Assembly: GCA_934276635.1 (NCBI GenBank)
Contig: CAKQTH010000003.1
Coordinates: 16,739 to 80,738, forward strand
Direction: 5' to 3'
Origin: an uncultured Alphaproteobacteria bacterium
GTDB taxonomy: Bacteria; Pseudomonadota; Alphaproteobacteria; RF32; CAG-239
DNA length: 64,000 bases
Shown: positions 44,109 to 53,114 of the stretch, in pieces
How the letters are laid out: the number at the start of each line of letters is the position of its first letter
How positions within the stretch are numbered: the first letter of the stretch is position 1
Program-made: the position numbers and the translations under genes
The notes under the pieces: model-generated
The model's database searches: none
What the model saw: the letters and a program-made list of their open reading frames with translations, nothing else
Told to the model about the DNA's origin: nothing

Positions 44109-46538
44109 CTACAAATTTAAATATTTTGTAACAAAGTTCTCTTCTCCGTATTCCTTAATCAGCTGTTCAACCAGCAAAACATTTTTTCGGCTGGAGTTGT
44201 AGAGCCTCAAATACGGTCCCAAACCACCGAGGTTTACATCAAGAATCACGGATTCGCCGGTTGCCGGTCTTGAAAGCAAAATCGCATACGGAAAATCGCG
44301 ATATGTCTTACCGAAAATAAAATCCATTTCGTTTTGCGTCAGATTCCAAGTCACATAATCTTCCAATCTGGCTTGCGGGTTGCGGAAGAATAAAACGGTC
44401 TGACATTGTCCGCGAATAACCTCGCCGACGCCGAGTTTGTCAATAACATTCGGCTGTTGAAATGCGCAAAGATATGACTGGCGTTTTTTACGGCCTTCTT
44501 GCAAACCGATAATAAAGTAATCTCTAAACATCGGGTGCTTAAGCATCGGCGCCGTTTCATCGATCATAATCAGAGACGGAACGCCGGTTTCGCCGGTTTC
44601 GCTTTGAATTCGGTGCATAATATATGAAATAACCGCCGGAGCCAAGGTGTCGTCCTCAAAAATATGCGTAAAGTCAAATGCCATAAATCTTTTTGCCTTC
44701 AAGTCCAAACTATCGGTTTCGGCATTAAAAATGTTTCCGTATTGATCCGGATTAACCCAGCGATACAATTCCCGTCTCATATTTCCGGTCGGTGAAAAAC
44801 AGCTTTTATAAAGATTTTTCATAACTCTTTCTTCCGGACGCAGATAGTCAAACGCGGTTGTAACCGCTCGCGCGATTTCCTTTTCGGACAATGCGTCGTC
44901 AACCATTGTGATAGACTTCATCCAGCGACGCAAAAATGCGCGGTTGTTCGGCGTATCTTCGGCATCAAACGGGTTAAGCGACACATTTTTTTCGTCGCCG
45001 TCAAACCCGATATACGCTCCGCCGATTGAACGAGTAAAGATTTCAGCACCGCGGTGGCGGTCAAAGAAGAACACTTTCAAATCGCCGTGGCGCATCGCCT
45101 GTCCGGCCAAAAATGTAAGCAAAGTAGTTTTACCTTGTCCGGTAGGACCGATAATACAGCAGTGAGCAACGGCAGCTTCTTCGGCAGATACATGGAATTG
45201 GAACTGATAGGCTGAACCGGAAGTTGTTCTGAACACGCTGATTGCGCCCGGACCCCAGTCGGATTTCGAAAAACCTTCTGACGGTTTGTCAAAGCATATG
45301 GCCATTGCCACAACGCGGGACAAATAGCGATATGTTCTCGGATATGTTTCATAAGTCGGAAACTGTGCAAAAAATGTTGCCTGAGCAACCCAGCCCTCAC
45401 GAACCGGCGTCACACCGAACAAACGGCAGATTCTCTGCACTTCACTTTCGGCAAAATCGATTTCTTCTTTGCTCGAACCTCTCAATATAATAGACATAGA
45501 ATATTCGACCAGAGCCTGATAATCGGCGTCGCTGTCCTCAATTGAAGACAAAGCCTGCGCATATTGGCCGATAACCTCGTCCGAAAAGCTTGTAATGGTC
45601 GCCATTCTCTGTTGTTGCATCAAAAGCATACGCGCCTGAGCCTTAAAAATCGGCTTTACATTGTGCAAAAGCACCATTTCGCTGTCAATCGAAAGCAGCG
45701 AAACTATCATACTTTCGTCCATATAATCGCCCGATGTTCTGATACCCATACAAATTTCGTACATTTCTTTATCGCCGGAGAAAAATCTGATAACTCCGTT
45801 TTCTCCGGTAAAATGAATATGATCAGCAGTCAAAAGCTCATTAAACGCGGCGCCTTCGGCTTTTCCGACCTTAGGTTCCGGATTGGAAAGCGGGCTGCAA
45901 AGCTTTGAAAAGATATACAGAGGGCTTTCGGTTGCCGGACTGTCAACCGTTTCATAAAGATTTTTCACTCCGTAATCGTTCAATGTCGCAAGTAGCGCCT
46001 GAGATGCATAGTTCAAGTCTTTTAAGGCATCTTTTCGGTCTTCAATAGACAAGATGATGTAGTGGCGGTTATGATAAATTCTATCCAGATTGGCATCCCA
46101 AGTTGCCGAAACTTCTTCCAAAACCTTATTATTAAAGTCGCCACCGTCAACATTGTTCGGGATTCTTTCTCTGAGCGTAACAACGCGGCAGATAACCTGC
46201 AAATCCGACATACCGTCAATCCAAGATTTGCGGGCTTCCATCATTGAATAAATTTTTTCTTCGGTTGCAAACGACAAATCCGCACCTTCAACCTTAAACA
46301 CGCGGGCAAATGCACCGTTTTTGCACCTGATGGTGATTCCGTCCGACATCAGCCTGAAAAACGGCAAAAAGTCCGAAACGCGGGATTCTCTCGGCTGCGG
46401 CAACACCCAAGCTCCGAATCTTGTTGCCCACAAAACCGCAAAAGCAGATGCCGAAACAAATCCGATTACGGCAATCATAACCTCGAGGTTGGTTAACCCT
46501 TGTGTAAAAATACTGAAAAAATCAAAATTAGGGCTCAA
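44109..46538 (-). CDS. virB4: VirB4-type secretion ATPase
   Basis: VirB4 is the universal ATPase of type IV secretion. The 809-residue protein has an N-terminal membrane helix (~18-40, IAVIGFVSASAFAVLWATRF), the VirB4/CagE N-terminal domain, and a C-terminal RecA-like domain with Walker A GPTGQGKT (464-471), Walker B SLIMIDE (655-661) and an arginine-rich RKKRQSYLCAFQQPN block. The likely start is TTG at 46538, which has AAGGGG about 8 nt upstream; the next ATG (46478) would remove the membrane segment start. It overlaps virB3 by 11 nt. Confidence 0.93.
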   Translation of the reverse strand: MSPNFDFFSIFTQGLTNLEVMIAVIGFVSASAFAVLWATRFGAWVLPQPRESRVSDFLPFFRLMSDGITIRCKNGAFARVFKVEGADLSFATEEKIYSMMEARKSWIDGMSDLQVICRVVTLRERIPNNVDGGDFNNKVLEEVSATWDANLDRIYHNRHYIILSIEDRKDALKDLNYASQALLATLNDYGVKNLYETVDSPATESPLYIFSKLCSPLSNPEPKVGKAEGAAFNELLTADHIHFTGENGVIRFFSGDKEMYEICMGIRTSGDYMDESMIVSLLSIDSEMVLLHNVKPIFKAQARMLLMQQQRMATITSFSDEVIGQYAQALSSIEDSDADYQALVEYSMSIILRGSSKEEIDFAESEVQRICRLFGVTPVREGWVAQATFFAQFPTYETYPRTYRYLSRVVAMAICFDKPSEGFSKSDWGPGAISVFRTTSGSAYQFQFHVSAEEAAVAHCCIIGPTGQGKTTLLTFLAGQAMRHGDLKVFFFDRHRGAEIFTRSIGGAYIGFDGDEKNVSLNPFDAEDTPNNRAFLRRWMKSITMVDDALSEKEIARAVTTAFDYLRPEERVMKNLYKSCFSPTGNMRRELYRWVNPDQYGNIFNAETDSLDLKAKRFMAFDFTHIFEDDTLAPAVISYIMHRIQSETGETGVPSLIMIDETAPMLKHPMFRDYFIIGLQEGRKKRQSYLCAFQQPNVIDKLGVGEVIRGQCQTVLFFRNPQARLEDYVTWNLTQNEMDFIFGKTYRDFPYAILLSRPATGESVILDVNLGGLGPYLRLYNSSRKNVLLVEQLIKEYGEENFVTKYLNL

Positions 46539-46818
46539 ATTTATTCCCCTTCTGTTTGTATAGGTTAGTAGATGTTTTGTTTGTTTGCCCGTAGGCCTGA
46601 ATCATTGCGGAAAGGTGAGGCTCTTTGGTTCCGGCCATAATACACAGACAGTGGCCGAGCACGATTGTCACCATAAACATAAGCGGGTTTATATTAAACG
46701 CTCCGACGCAAATGAACATAAAAGGAAACTGCAGACCCAAATTCAACAAGGTCGGCAGGAAAGGCCCCCATAATATTTTCGGAGGATTTGCTACGGCTTT
46801 CAGTATCATTTCGTGCAT
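46528..46818 (-). CDS. virB3: VirB3-like inner-membrane protein
   Basis: VirB3 is a small protein with two membrane helices that works with VirB4. The 96-residue product has the family layout: ANPPKILWGPFLPTLLNLGL, two hydrophobic helices (FPFMFICVGAF and FMVTIVLGHCLCIMAG), and a KEPHLSAMI motif equivalent to the DPR/DP-H end of the second helix. It overlaps virB4 by 11 nt, the usual coupling, and is the first gene of the cluster. GAGGG lies 7 nt before the ATG. Confidence 0.82.
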   Translation of the reverse strand: MHEMILKAVANPPKILWGPFLPTLLNLGLQFPFMFICVGAFNINPLMFMVTIVLGHCLCIMAGTKEPHLSAMIQAYGQTNKTSTNLYKQKGNKFEP

Positions 46819-46849
46819 CAGATAACCCTCTTTTTCCCTTTATAGAAAA

Positions 46850-46877
46850 ATTTTACCATAATCTTTTATTTATGCAA
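46850..46877 (-). promoter_or_regulatory. Candidate promoter of the type IV secretion cluster
   Basis: On the minus strand TTGCAT (46872-46877) and TAAAAT (46850-46855) are 16 bp apart, about 30 bp before the virB3 start. The -35 is poor. It is the only plausible pair between the rbfA terminator and virB3. Confidence 0.4.
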
Positions 46878-46879
46878 TA

Positions 46880-46920
46880 AAAAAAACGGTATACCACAAG
46901 TTATAGTATACCGCTTATTT
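46880..46920 (-). terminator. Intrinsic terminator after rbfA
   Basis: A perfect 8-bp stem (cggtatac at 46887-46894 and gtataccg at 46906-46913) has an 11-nt loop and is followed on the minus strand by eight T residues. It closes the rimP-nusA-infB-rbfA operon and insulates the secretion cluster. Confidence 0.88.
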
Positions 46921-46939
46921 TTTTAATCAGAAGTTAATA

Positions 46940-47335
46940 TTATTCGGCAAAAGCGTCTTTTTTTGCCAAATCAGAGGCAACTTTCGGACTTCTGAGAAGT
47001 TTTTCGATTTTATCGACTTCTTCAAAGCTCGAATCTTCTTCAAAACGCAAATCTGGCGTATAGCGCAGCTGAAGGCTGCTTCCGATTTGTTTTTTGAACT
47101 GCCACGAGGCCTCGTTCAAAAGTTTTATAACCTCTTTGATATCTTTGCCGTTCAAGGTCATCACAAATGCGGTGGCATATTTCAAATCCGGAGAAACCTG
47201 AACCTGTGTAACCGTAATAAACGCCTCGCTCAGCTTTGGATCGCGGAGCTCGCCTTTTTCTATCATCCTGGCAATAACCTTTTTAATTTCTTGTCCGACT
47301 CGCAGTTGTCTCTGCGATTGTTCTTTAACTACCAT
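46940..47335 (-). CDS. rbfA: 30S ribosome-binding factor A
   Basis: RbfA is a cold-shock 30S maturation factor with a KH-like fold. The 131-residue protein shows RVGQEIKKVIARMIEKGELR, the VTQVQVSPDLKYATAFV strand and LQLRYTPDLRFEEDSS near the end, all typical. It follows infB by 15 nt and ends the operon before a strong terminator. Confidence 0.95.
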   Translation of the reverse strand: MVVKEQSQRQLRVGQEIKKVIARMIEKGELRDPKLSEAFITVTQVQVSPDLKYATAFVMTLNGKDIKEVIKLLNEASWQFKKQIGSSLQLRYTPDLRFEEDSSFEEVDKIEKLLRSPKVASDLAKKDAFAE

Positions 47336-47350
47336 ATTTTTATCCTTTTC

Positions 47351-49855
47351 TTACAGCTTTGCGGCAATTTCTTCAATTTCATAACATTCGATATAGTCGC
47401 CGACCTGAATATCGTTATAGTTTTCAAAGCTCATACCGCATTCATAACCGCTCTTGACTTCTTTCACATCGTCCTTAAAGCGCTTGAGCTGTCCGATATC
47501 GCCGTCATGAATAACCACATTGTCGCGCAGCAGTCTGATTTTTGCACCGCGTTTGACAAAGCCTTCGGTAACCATGCAGCCACCGACTTTGCCGACTCCG
47601 GTAATGTTGTATACCTGACGAATTTCGGCATAACCCAAAATCTTTTCTTTAAGCGTCGGAGAAAGCATTCCCTCAAGAGCTTTTTTCACATCGTCCGCAA
47701 CATCATAGATAATCGAATAATATCTGATATCAACACCATCGCGGCGGGCCATATCTCTGGCCTGCGGATTTGCACGGACATTAAAGCCGATAATAAAGGC
47801 GTTTGATGCTTTTGCCAAAGAAATATCCGATTCGGAAATCGGGCCTACCGCAGAATGCAAAATCTGAACATTAACTTCATCGTTTGACATTTTTTGCAAT
47901 GTGCCCTCAAGAGCCTCAACCGAGCCCTGAACATCGGCTTTGATGACAATCGGCAAGTGTTTGATTTCACCTGATTTAATTTTATCCAACATTTGTTCCA
48001 TCGCCGATTTTGCAGATTTAACCAGTTTTGCATCGCGTTCTTTGCGGATTCTGTATCCGGCAACTTCACGCGCCTGATTCTCGTCTGCCACAATCACGAA
48101 ATCGTCACCGGCGGACGGTGTTCCCTGCAAGCCCAAAACCTCTACCGGAGTAGCCGGTCCAGCCTCTAATATCTTGTGGCCGTGTTCATTAAACATTGCA
48201 CGAACGCGTCCCCATTCCTTTCCTGCAATAAAGACATCGCCGATATGAAGAGTTCCATTCTGAACCAAAACGGTTGCGACCGAACCGCGGCCTTTTTCCA
48301 TTTTGGCCTCAATAACCGTACCTTCCGCCTTGCGATTCGGGTTGGCTTTCAAATCCAAAATTTCGGCTTGCAGCAATATTGCCTCAACTAACTTATCGAT
48401 ATTAATGCGCTTTTTGGCCGAAACTTCCGCGCTCAGACATTCTCCGCCCATTTCTTCAACGGCGATACCGTGCTGCAGCAAAGCGGTTTTAACCTTCATC
48501 GGATCCGCACCCGGAAGATCAATCTTGTTGATTGCAACCACAATCGGAACTTCTGCGGCCTGAGCATGGCGGATAGCCTCAATTGTTTGCGGCATAATAC
48601 CATCGTTTGCGGCAACCACCAGCACAACAATATCCGTAACTTTTGCACCGCGGGCGCGCATTTCCGAAAACGCCTCGTGTCCAGGAGTATCAATAAATGT
48701 AATCTTGTGGCCGCCTTCTACCGTAATCTGATATGCACCGATGTGCTGCGTAATACCACCGGCCTCGTGCGATGCCACATTCGTTTCGCGCAGCGCGTCA
48801 AGCAACGATGTTTTACCGTGGTCAACATGGCCCATTACCGTAACAACCGGCGGGCGAGGCATCAAATCTTCCGGTTTGTCGACCGGTCCTGCAATACCCT
48901 CTTCAACATCGCTGTCGGCAACTCTCTTAAATTTGTGTCCGAACTCTTCAACGATAATCTGCGCAGTATCGGCATCAATCGGCTGATTTATAGTCGCCAT
49001 AACGCCGAGAGACATCAACTTTTTGATTACATCTGCGCTCTTTTCGGCCATACGATTGGCAAGTTCCTGAACAGTGATAACTTCCGGAATAACAACTTCC
49101 TTAATGATTTTTTCCTGCGGCGCCTGCTGAACTGCCGGTTTCGGCTGTTTTTTCTTAAAGCGGCGGCGCGGAGCATATCCGTAATCATCGTCATCATCAC
49201 CGTCGGAAATGTTATACAGATTAACTTTTCCGCCGCGTCTCGGCTGCTCAAAACTTCTTTTCGTAACCTTTTTGCGTTCTTGCTCAAAAACATCTTCACG
49301 GCTTGAAGATTTGTTGGAAACTTCATTCTTTTTGCGATTGCCGAACGAACGATTTTCATCATCATCGTCGTCATCATAATCGCGAGATTTCTTTTCTTTA
49401 TATTTTACAGCCGGTTGCTTTTCTTCTGCCAGTTTTGAAGTATTTAGCTGCGGCGCGGCTTTTTTCTCCGCCGCCCGTTCCTCTTTTTTCTTTTCTTCCG
49501 CCTCTGCTTTTTCTGCTGCCTCTTTTGCGGCTTTTTCTTCTTGCAAACGCTCGGCGTCCTGCTTTTGTTTCGCAGCTTCTTCTTTTTGCTTTTGGCGGGC
49601 AGCCTCTTTCTCTTTTTCTTCCTGTTCGCGTTTTGCCTCATATTCCTTAGCTTCGGCAATCAGCTTCAACTTTGCAGCTGTTGCTTCATCAATTTTTGCG
49701 GCATGCTCCGTCGGCTGTGCGCCGATAATGCGTTTTTTGCGCACTTCTACCTGCACAACCTTTCGGCCGTCAGAAACTGCCGGCTTGCCCAAATTTTTGA
49801 GGGTAAGGGTTGATTTTCCCGATAATGTTAATTTTTTGCCTGCATTATCTGTCAT
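47351..49855 (-). CDS. infB: Translation initiation factor IF-2
   Basis: IF-2 is the GTPase that places fMet-tRNA on the 30S subunit. The 834-residue protein has an N-terminal sub-domain, a long Lys/Glu/Ala-rich charged region (~60-230), an IF2-N domain (VQELANRMAEKSADVIKKLM), the GTPase motifs GHVDHGKTSL (~343-352), FIDTPGHEAF and NKIDLPGADP, and the C-terminal IF-2 domains. The alanine/lysine-rich segment, as in other alphaproteobacteria, is simply low complexity. Confidence 0.97.
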   Translation of the reverse strand: MTDNAGKKLTLSGKSTLTLKNLGKPAVSDGRKVVQVEVRKKRIIGAQPTEHAAKIDEATAAKLKLIAEAKEYEAKREQEEKEKEAARQKQKEEAAKQKQDAERLQEEKAAKEAAEKAEAEEKKKEERAAEKKAAPQLNTSKLAEEKQPAVKYKEKKSRDYDDDDDDENRSFGNRKKNEVSNKSSSREDVFEQERKKVTKRSFEQPRRGGKVNLYNISDGDDDDDYGYAPRRRFKKKQPKPAVQQAPQEKIIKEVVIPEVITVQELANRMAEKSADVIKKLMSLGVMATINQPIDADTAQIIVEEFGHKFKRVADSDVEEGIAGPVDKPEDLMPRPPVVTVMGHVDHGKTSLLDALRETNVASHEAGGITQHIGAYQITVEGGHKITFIDTPGHEAFSEMRARGAKVTDIVVLVVAANDGIMPQTIEAIRHAQAAEVPIVVAINKIDLPGADPMKVKTALLQHGIAVEEMGGECLSAEVSAKKRINIDKLVEAILLQAEILDLKANPNRKAEGTVIEAKMEKGRGSVATVLVQNGTLHIGDVFIAGKEWGRVRAMFNEHGHKILEAGPATPVEVLGLQGTPSAGDDFVIVADENQAREVAGYRIRKERDAKLVKSAKSAMEQMLDKIKSGEIKHLPIVIKADVQGSVEALEGTLQKMSNDEVNVQILHSAVGPISESDISLAKASNAFIIGFNVRANPQARDMARRDGVDIRYYSIIYDVADDVKKALEGMLSPTLKEKILGYAEIRQVYNITGVGKVGGCMVTEGFVKRGAKIRLLRDNVVIHDGDIGQLKRFKDDVKEVKSGYECGMSFENYNDIQVGDYIECYEIEEIAAKL

Positions 49856-49873
49856 GTACTTAATTTCTCCACT

Positions 49874-50455
49874 TTAACCTTTTAGATTTTCATCACGGAA
49901 AAACTTTTCCGCTTTTTGATATTCGGACAATGCCGATTTTGCCATTTTTCCCTTCAAAAAGGCGGCATGAACAGTGTTCACCCGATTTGTTGCCTTGTCC
50001 AATTCTTCAATTGTATAAAACGAGAACACCGGAACATTTTTGCATAGCGATGCGATTTTGTTTTTGCCGTCAGCGCCGGCATCAGACGCCTCAAGCACAA
50101 ATTCAACATTGCCGCGCACCAACTGTTCGCGAACCTTTTCAAAGCCAAAAACCAAAGCTCCGGCCTTGCGTGCCAGATTTAAGAACTCCAGTCCTCGGTT
50201 ATGCATCATATTTTCGACTATTTCGCATATTTTGTCCTCTCCGGCCAAATTTTTGCGAACAGCCTTAGAAAAAAGCTTTTTTTCAGACGCCGCTTGCAGC
50301 ATAGCGCGAGAATTTGTGACATAAATCCCCTTGCCTGCAAACTTTTTCCGAAAATCAGGAACAAGGCAGCCTTCAAGCGCAACAAAACGCAGCAGGTTAT
50401 CTTTGTCAACAACCTTTCCGGTTACGATGCATTTTCTTTCGACGCCCTGTTCCAT
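49874..50455 (-). CDS. YlxR/DUF448 RNA-binding protein fused to an L7Ae-like domain
   Basis: The 193-residue product joins an N-terminal YlxR domain (RKCIVTGKVVDKDNLLRFVA, GKGIYVTNSR; ~5-80) to a C-terminal L7Ae-type region (FLNLARKAGALVFGFEKVRE...NVEFVLEASDAGADGKNKI). YlxR proteins bind RNase P RNA or other RNA in some bacteria; the fused form is common in alphaproteobacteria between nusA and infB. The ATG at 50455 has AAGGA 7-8 nt upstream. A start at 50482 inside nusA is possible but less likely. Confidence 0.85.
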   Translation of the reverse strand: MEQGVERKCIVTGKVVDKDNLLRFVALEGCLVPDFRKKFAGKGIYVTNSRAMLQAASEKKLFSKAVRKNLAGEDKICEIVENMMHNRGLEFLNLARKAGALVFGFEKVREQLVRGNVEFVLEASDAGADGKNKIASLCKNVPVFSFYTIEELDKATNRVNTVHAAFLKGKMAKSALSEYQKAEKFFRDENLKG

Positions 50456-50465
50456 CTTAATTTCC

Positions 50466-51977
50466 TTATTTTTCTTCATCAAACCAATGTTTGCGGGCTG
50501 CCATGATAACCTTGTTGGCCTCAGCTTCGGTCAGAACATTTTCGCCCAACATTTCCATCAATTCGTCGCTGGCCAAATCTGCCAAATCATCAATGGTTTT
50601 GATTCCTTTTTCGGCCAATGTCAAAATCATATCTTTGTCAAGGCCTTCAATTTCCGTAAGTTTCTTGTCGATTCCGAGCTGTTTGCTCTTCTTTGCAAAG
50701 TCTTCATTGCGTTTTTCAACAAATTCTTTAGCACGATTTTGCAGCTCTGTTGCAATGTCTTCGTCAAAACCTTCAATTTGAGAAAGCTCGTTCAAATCTA
50801 CCATTGCAATCTCATCAACCGTCGAGAAACCTTCGGCAATCAACAGATGCGCAATCATTTCATCAACATCAAGAGCTTCCATAAAGCGCTCGGAGCGAAC
50901 CTTGTTTTCATTTGCGCGGCGCTCCTGTTCCTGTTCTTCGGTCAGGATATCAATATCCGAGCCGAGCAAAGTTGACGCCAACTTAACATTCTGTCCGCGG
51001 CGGCCGATTGCCAAAGAAAACTGTTCTTGCGGAACAACAACTTCGATTCTGTTCTTTTCTTCATCAATAACAACCTTTGTAACTTCTGCCGGAGCCAAAG
51101 CCGCAACGATATATTGAGCCGCATCGTCTGAATATTGAACGATATCGATTTTTTCACCCTGAAGTTCGGTAACAACCGCCTGAACTCTGATACCGCGCAA
51201 ACCGACGCAGGCACCTACCGGATCAACCGTAACATCATTGGCCTTAACCGCAATTTTTGCCTTAGAACCCGGATCGCGGGCAACCCCCATAATTTGAACG
51301 ATTCCGTCATAAATTTCAGGAACTTCCTGCGTGAACAATTTTGCCAAAAATTCAGGACATGTACGAGACAGAAAAATTTGCGGTCCCTTAACCTCTTTTC
51401 TGACATCAAGAACATAGGCGCGGACGCGGTCTCCGTTTTTGAACTTTTCTCTCGGGATAATTTCATCACGGCGCAATACAGCCTCGGTTTTTCCGATATC
51501 CAAAATAACATTTCCGCCTTCAATTCTTTTTACATTGCCGTTGACAATCGTGCCGACTTTTTCTTTGAACTCTTCATATTGGCGATTGCGCTCGGCGTCT
51601 CTGACCTTCTGCATAATAACCTGTTTTGCGGTCTGAGCGGCAATACGGCCGAAATCCATCGGCGGCAGAACATCAATGATATATTCGCCGACTTTAATAT
51701 TTTTATCATAGGCTTTTGCTTCTTTAAGCGTAAGCTGAGTAACCTCGTTTTCAACCTCATCGACAACCTCGCGATAACGAGCCATTGTAATCGCACCCGT
51801 TTTGCGGTCTATCTTTGCTCTGATATCGTGTTCAAAACCATAGCGCGAGCGGCCGGCTTTTTGAATCGCGGTTTCCATTGCAACAAAAACATCTTCTTTG
51901 TCGATGTTCTTTTCTCTGGCAACGGTATCTGCCACCAGAATAATCTCAGGTCTTGGCATACTTTCAAATGTTTGCAT
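50466..51977 (-). CDS. nusA: Transcription termination/antitermination protein NusA
   Basis: NusA modulates pausing, termination and antitermination. The 503-residue protein has the N-terminal RNA-polymerase-binding domain, an S1 domain (~135-200, GTIVNGNVKRIEGGNVILDI), two KH domains (GACVGLRGIRVQAVVTELQG; FSLAIGRRGQNVKLASTLLG) and two C-terminal acidic helix-hairpin-helix repeats (~360-495, LNELSQIEGFDEDIATELQN). The order rimP-nusA-ylxR-infB-rbfA is the classic operon. Confidence 0.97.
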   Translation of the reverse strand: MQTFESMPRPEIILVADTVAREKNIDKEDVFVAMETAIQKAGRSRYGFEHDIRAKIDRKTGAITMARYREVVDEVENEVTQLTLKEAKAYDKNIKVGEYIIDVLPPMDFGRIAAQTAKQVIMQKVRDAERNRQYEEFKEKVGTIVNGNVKRIEGGNVILDIGKTEAVLRRDEIIPREKFKNGDRVRAYVLDVRKEVKGPQIFLSRTCPEFLAKLFTQEVPEIYDGIVQIMGVARDPGSKAKIAVKANDVTVDPVGACVGLRGIRVQAVVTELQGEKIDIVQYSDDAAQYIVAALAPAEVTKVVIDEEKNRIEVVVPQEQFSLAIGRRGQNVKLASTLLGSDIDILTEEQEQERRANENKVRSERFMEALDVDEMIAHLLIAEGFSTVDEIAMVDLNELSQIEGFDEDIATELQNRAKEFVEKRNEDFAKKSKQLGIDKKLTEIEGLDKDMILTLAEKGIKTIDDLADLASDELMEMLGENVLTEAEANKVIMAARKHWFDEEK

Positions 51978-51994
51978 TTTATCCTCTTTAAATA

Positions 51995-52507
51995 TTAAAG
52001 TTCAATTTCGTTTTTGTCTTGAGCATTTTGACGGCAGTATTCTTCCCACAATTCATCGGTCAGAACGAGCTTTGCCTTTGTAATATTGTCAAAATCCACC
52101 AAAAAAGTTTTATCATCTTCGGCAATCGAGATATTTTTGCCGTCAACACCGGTAATTTTTCCCTTAAATCTTTTGCGTCCGTCAGTCAAAACCGCGGTTT
52201 CAACCTTTGCCTCATATCCAACATAGCGGGAAAAATGTTCAAGCTTTGTCAGCGGACGATCAACGCCGGTTGAACTGATTTCAAGATTATACTTATCCGA
52301 AATCGGGTCTTTTTCATCAAGCACATCAGACAGCGCGCGGCTGACCTTTGCACAATCATCAACCGTAATCGGGTTTTTGTGATCCTTGTTTTCAATCATA
52401 ACCTGAAGCGTCAGAGATGCGCCGCCGGTAGTCATCACCCGAACAAGCTCATATCCCTGTTCTTCAACCACAGGCTCTATCATATCTTGCAAATAGTGTT
52501 TTTCCAT
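51995..52507 (-). CDS. rimP: Ribosome maturation factor RimP
   Basis: RimP assists 30S maturation. The 170-residue product has VVEEQGYELVRVMTTGG, the DDCAKVSRALSDVLDEKDPI block and YNLEISSTGVDRPLTKLEHF, the signature RimP segments. AGGA lies 7 nt before the ATG, only about 15 bp after a terminator hairpin (52522-52549), so the hairpin is either the end of the upstream unit or part of the rimP leader. Confidence 0.95.
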   Translation of the reverse strand: MEKHYLQDMIEPVVEEQGYELVRVMTTGGASLTLQVMIENKDHKNPITVDDCAKVSRALSDVLDEKDPISDKYNLEISSTGVDRPLTKLEHFSRYVGYEAKVETAVLTDGRKRFKGKITGVDGKNISIAEDDKTFLVDFDNITKAKLVLTDELWEEYCRQNAQDKNEIEL

Positions 52508-52521
52508 CAGTTTTTCCTAAC

Positions 52522-52549
52522 AAAAAAGCGGGGCTTTTGACCCCACTTT
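52522..52549 (-). terminator. Intrinsic terminator/possible attenuator between mscL and rimP
   Basis: On the minus strand a 7-bp GC-rich stem (AGTGGGG with CCCCGCT) around a 7-nt loop is followed by six T residues. It ends secE-nusG-mscL transcription. Its T run is too close to the rimP ATG to leave room for a promoter, so rimP-nusA is transcribed through it or from a promoter upstream of it (52554-52628). Confidence 0.8.
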
Positions 52550-52628
52550 CAATATATATTACGAAAGAATACAAGCTGTATATCATACAAATTTTTAAAA
52601 ATCCAGCATTTTTTTGCATTTTTAAAAA

Positions 52629-53114
52629 TTATTTTTCAGCTTTCTTTGTCTTTTTTGCTGCAGATTTCTTTTCCGGCTTTACTTTCGGCTCTTCGACCTT
52701 CGGCAAATCTGCCGTACAATGCGGGCATTTTGTTGCGCAAAGAGCTATTTCAGAACAGCAATACGGACAGGTTTTTGTTGCCGGAGCGGCAGCTTCTTCC
52801 TGTTTTATAACGCTTGCCTGTAGCTTGTTGATTGCCTTAATCAGAACAAATACTGCAAAAGCAACAATCAAAAAGCTGATAACCGAGTTGATAAACAAAC
52901 CGTAATTAATCGTAACCCCGTCAGTCAACTCAAGCTTCAAATTGGAAAAATCCACTTTACCGAGAGCCCAGCCGATAGGCGGCATCATAACATCTTTTAC
53001 CAAAGAATCGACAATTTTTCCGAAAGCGGCACCGATAATGATACCGATTGCCATATCAATCACATTGCCGCGAACGGCAAATTTCTTAAATTCGTTCAAA
53101 AAGTTCTTTATCAT
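52629..53114 (-). CDS. mscL: Large-conductance mechanosensitive channel with C-terminal zinc ribbon
   Basis: MscL opens under membrane tension to release osmolytes. The 161-residue protein has the MscL N-terminus KKFAVRGNVIDMAIGIIIGA, two membrane helices (~16-40 and ~72-96) and the DVMMPPIGWAL loop start. It then carries a zinc-ribbon pair, CPYC (116-119) and CPHC (130-133), and a Lys/Pro-rich tail. The zinc ribbon replaces the simple C-terminal helix bundle. The ATG overlaps the nusG stop by 4 nt (ATGA), an unusual coupling of an osmotic valve to transcription factors. Confidence 0.92.
   Translation of the reverse strand: MIKNFLNEFKKFAVRGNVIDMAIGIIIGAAFGKIVDSLVKDVMMPPIGWALGKVDFSNLKLELTDGVTINYGLFINSVISFLIVAFAVFVLIKAINKLQASVIKQEEAAAPATKTCPYCCSEIALCATKCPHCTADLPKVEEPKVKPEKKSAAKKTKKAEK

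Noticed and set aside
23019..46818. Assignment as a Dot/Icm (type IVB) system
   Set aside because: The anchor-plus-repeat protein recalls DotG, but VirB3, VirB4, VirB8, VirB9 and VirB11 are of the type IVA kind, and DotA, DotL, IcmW and similar genes are absent.
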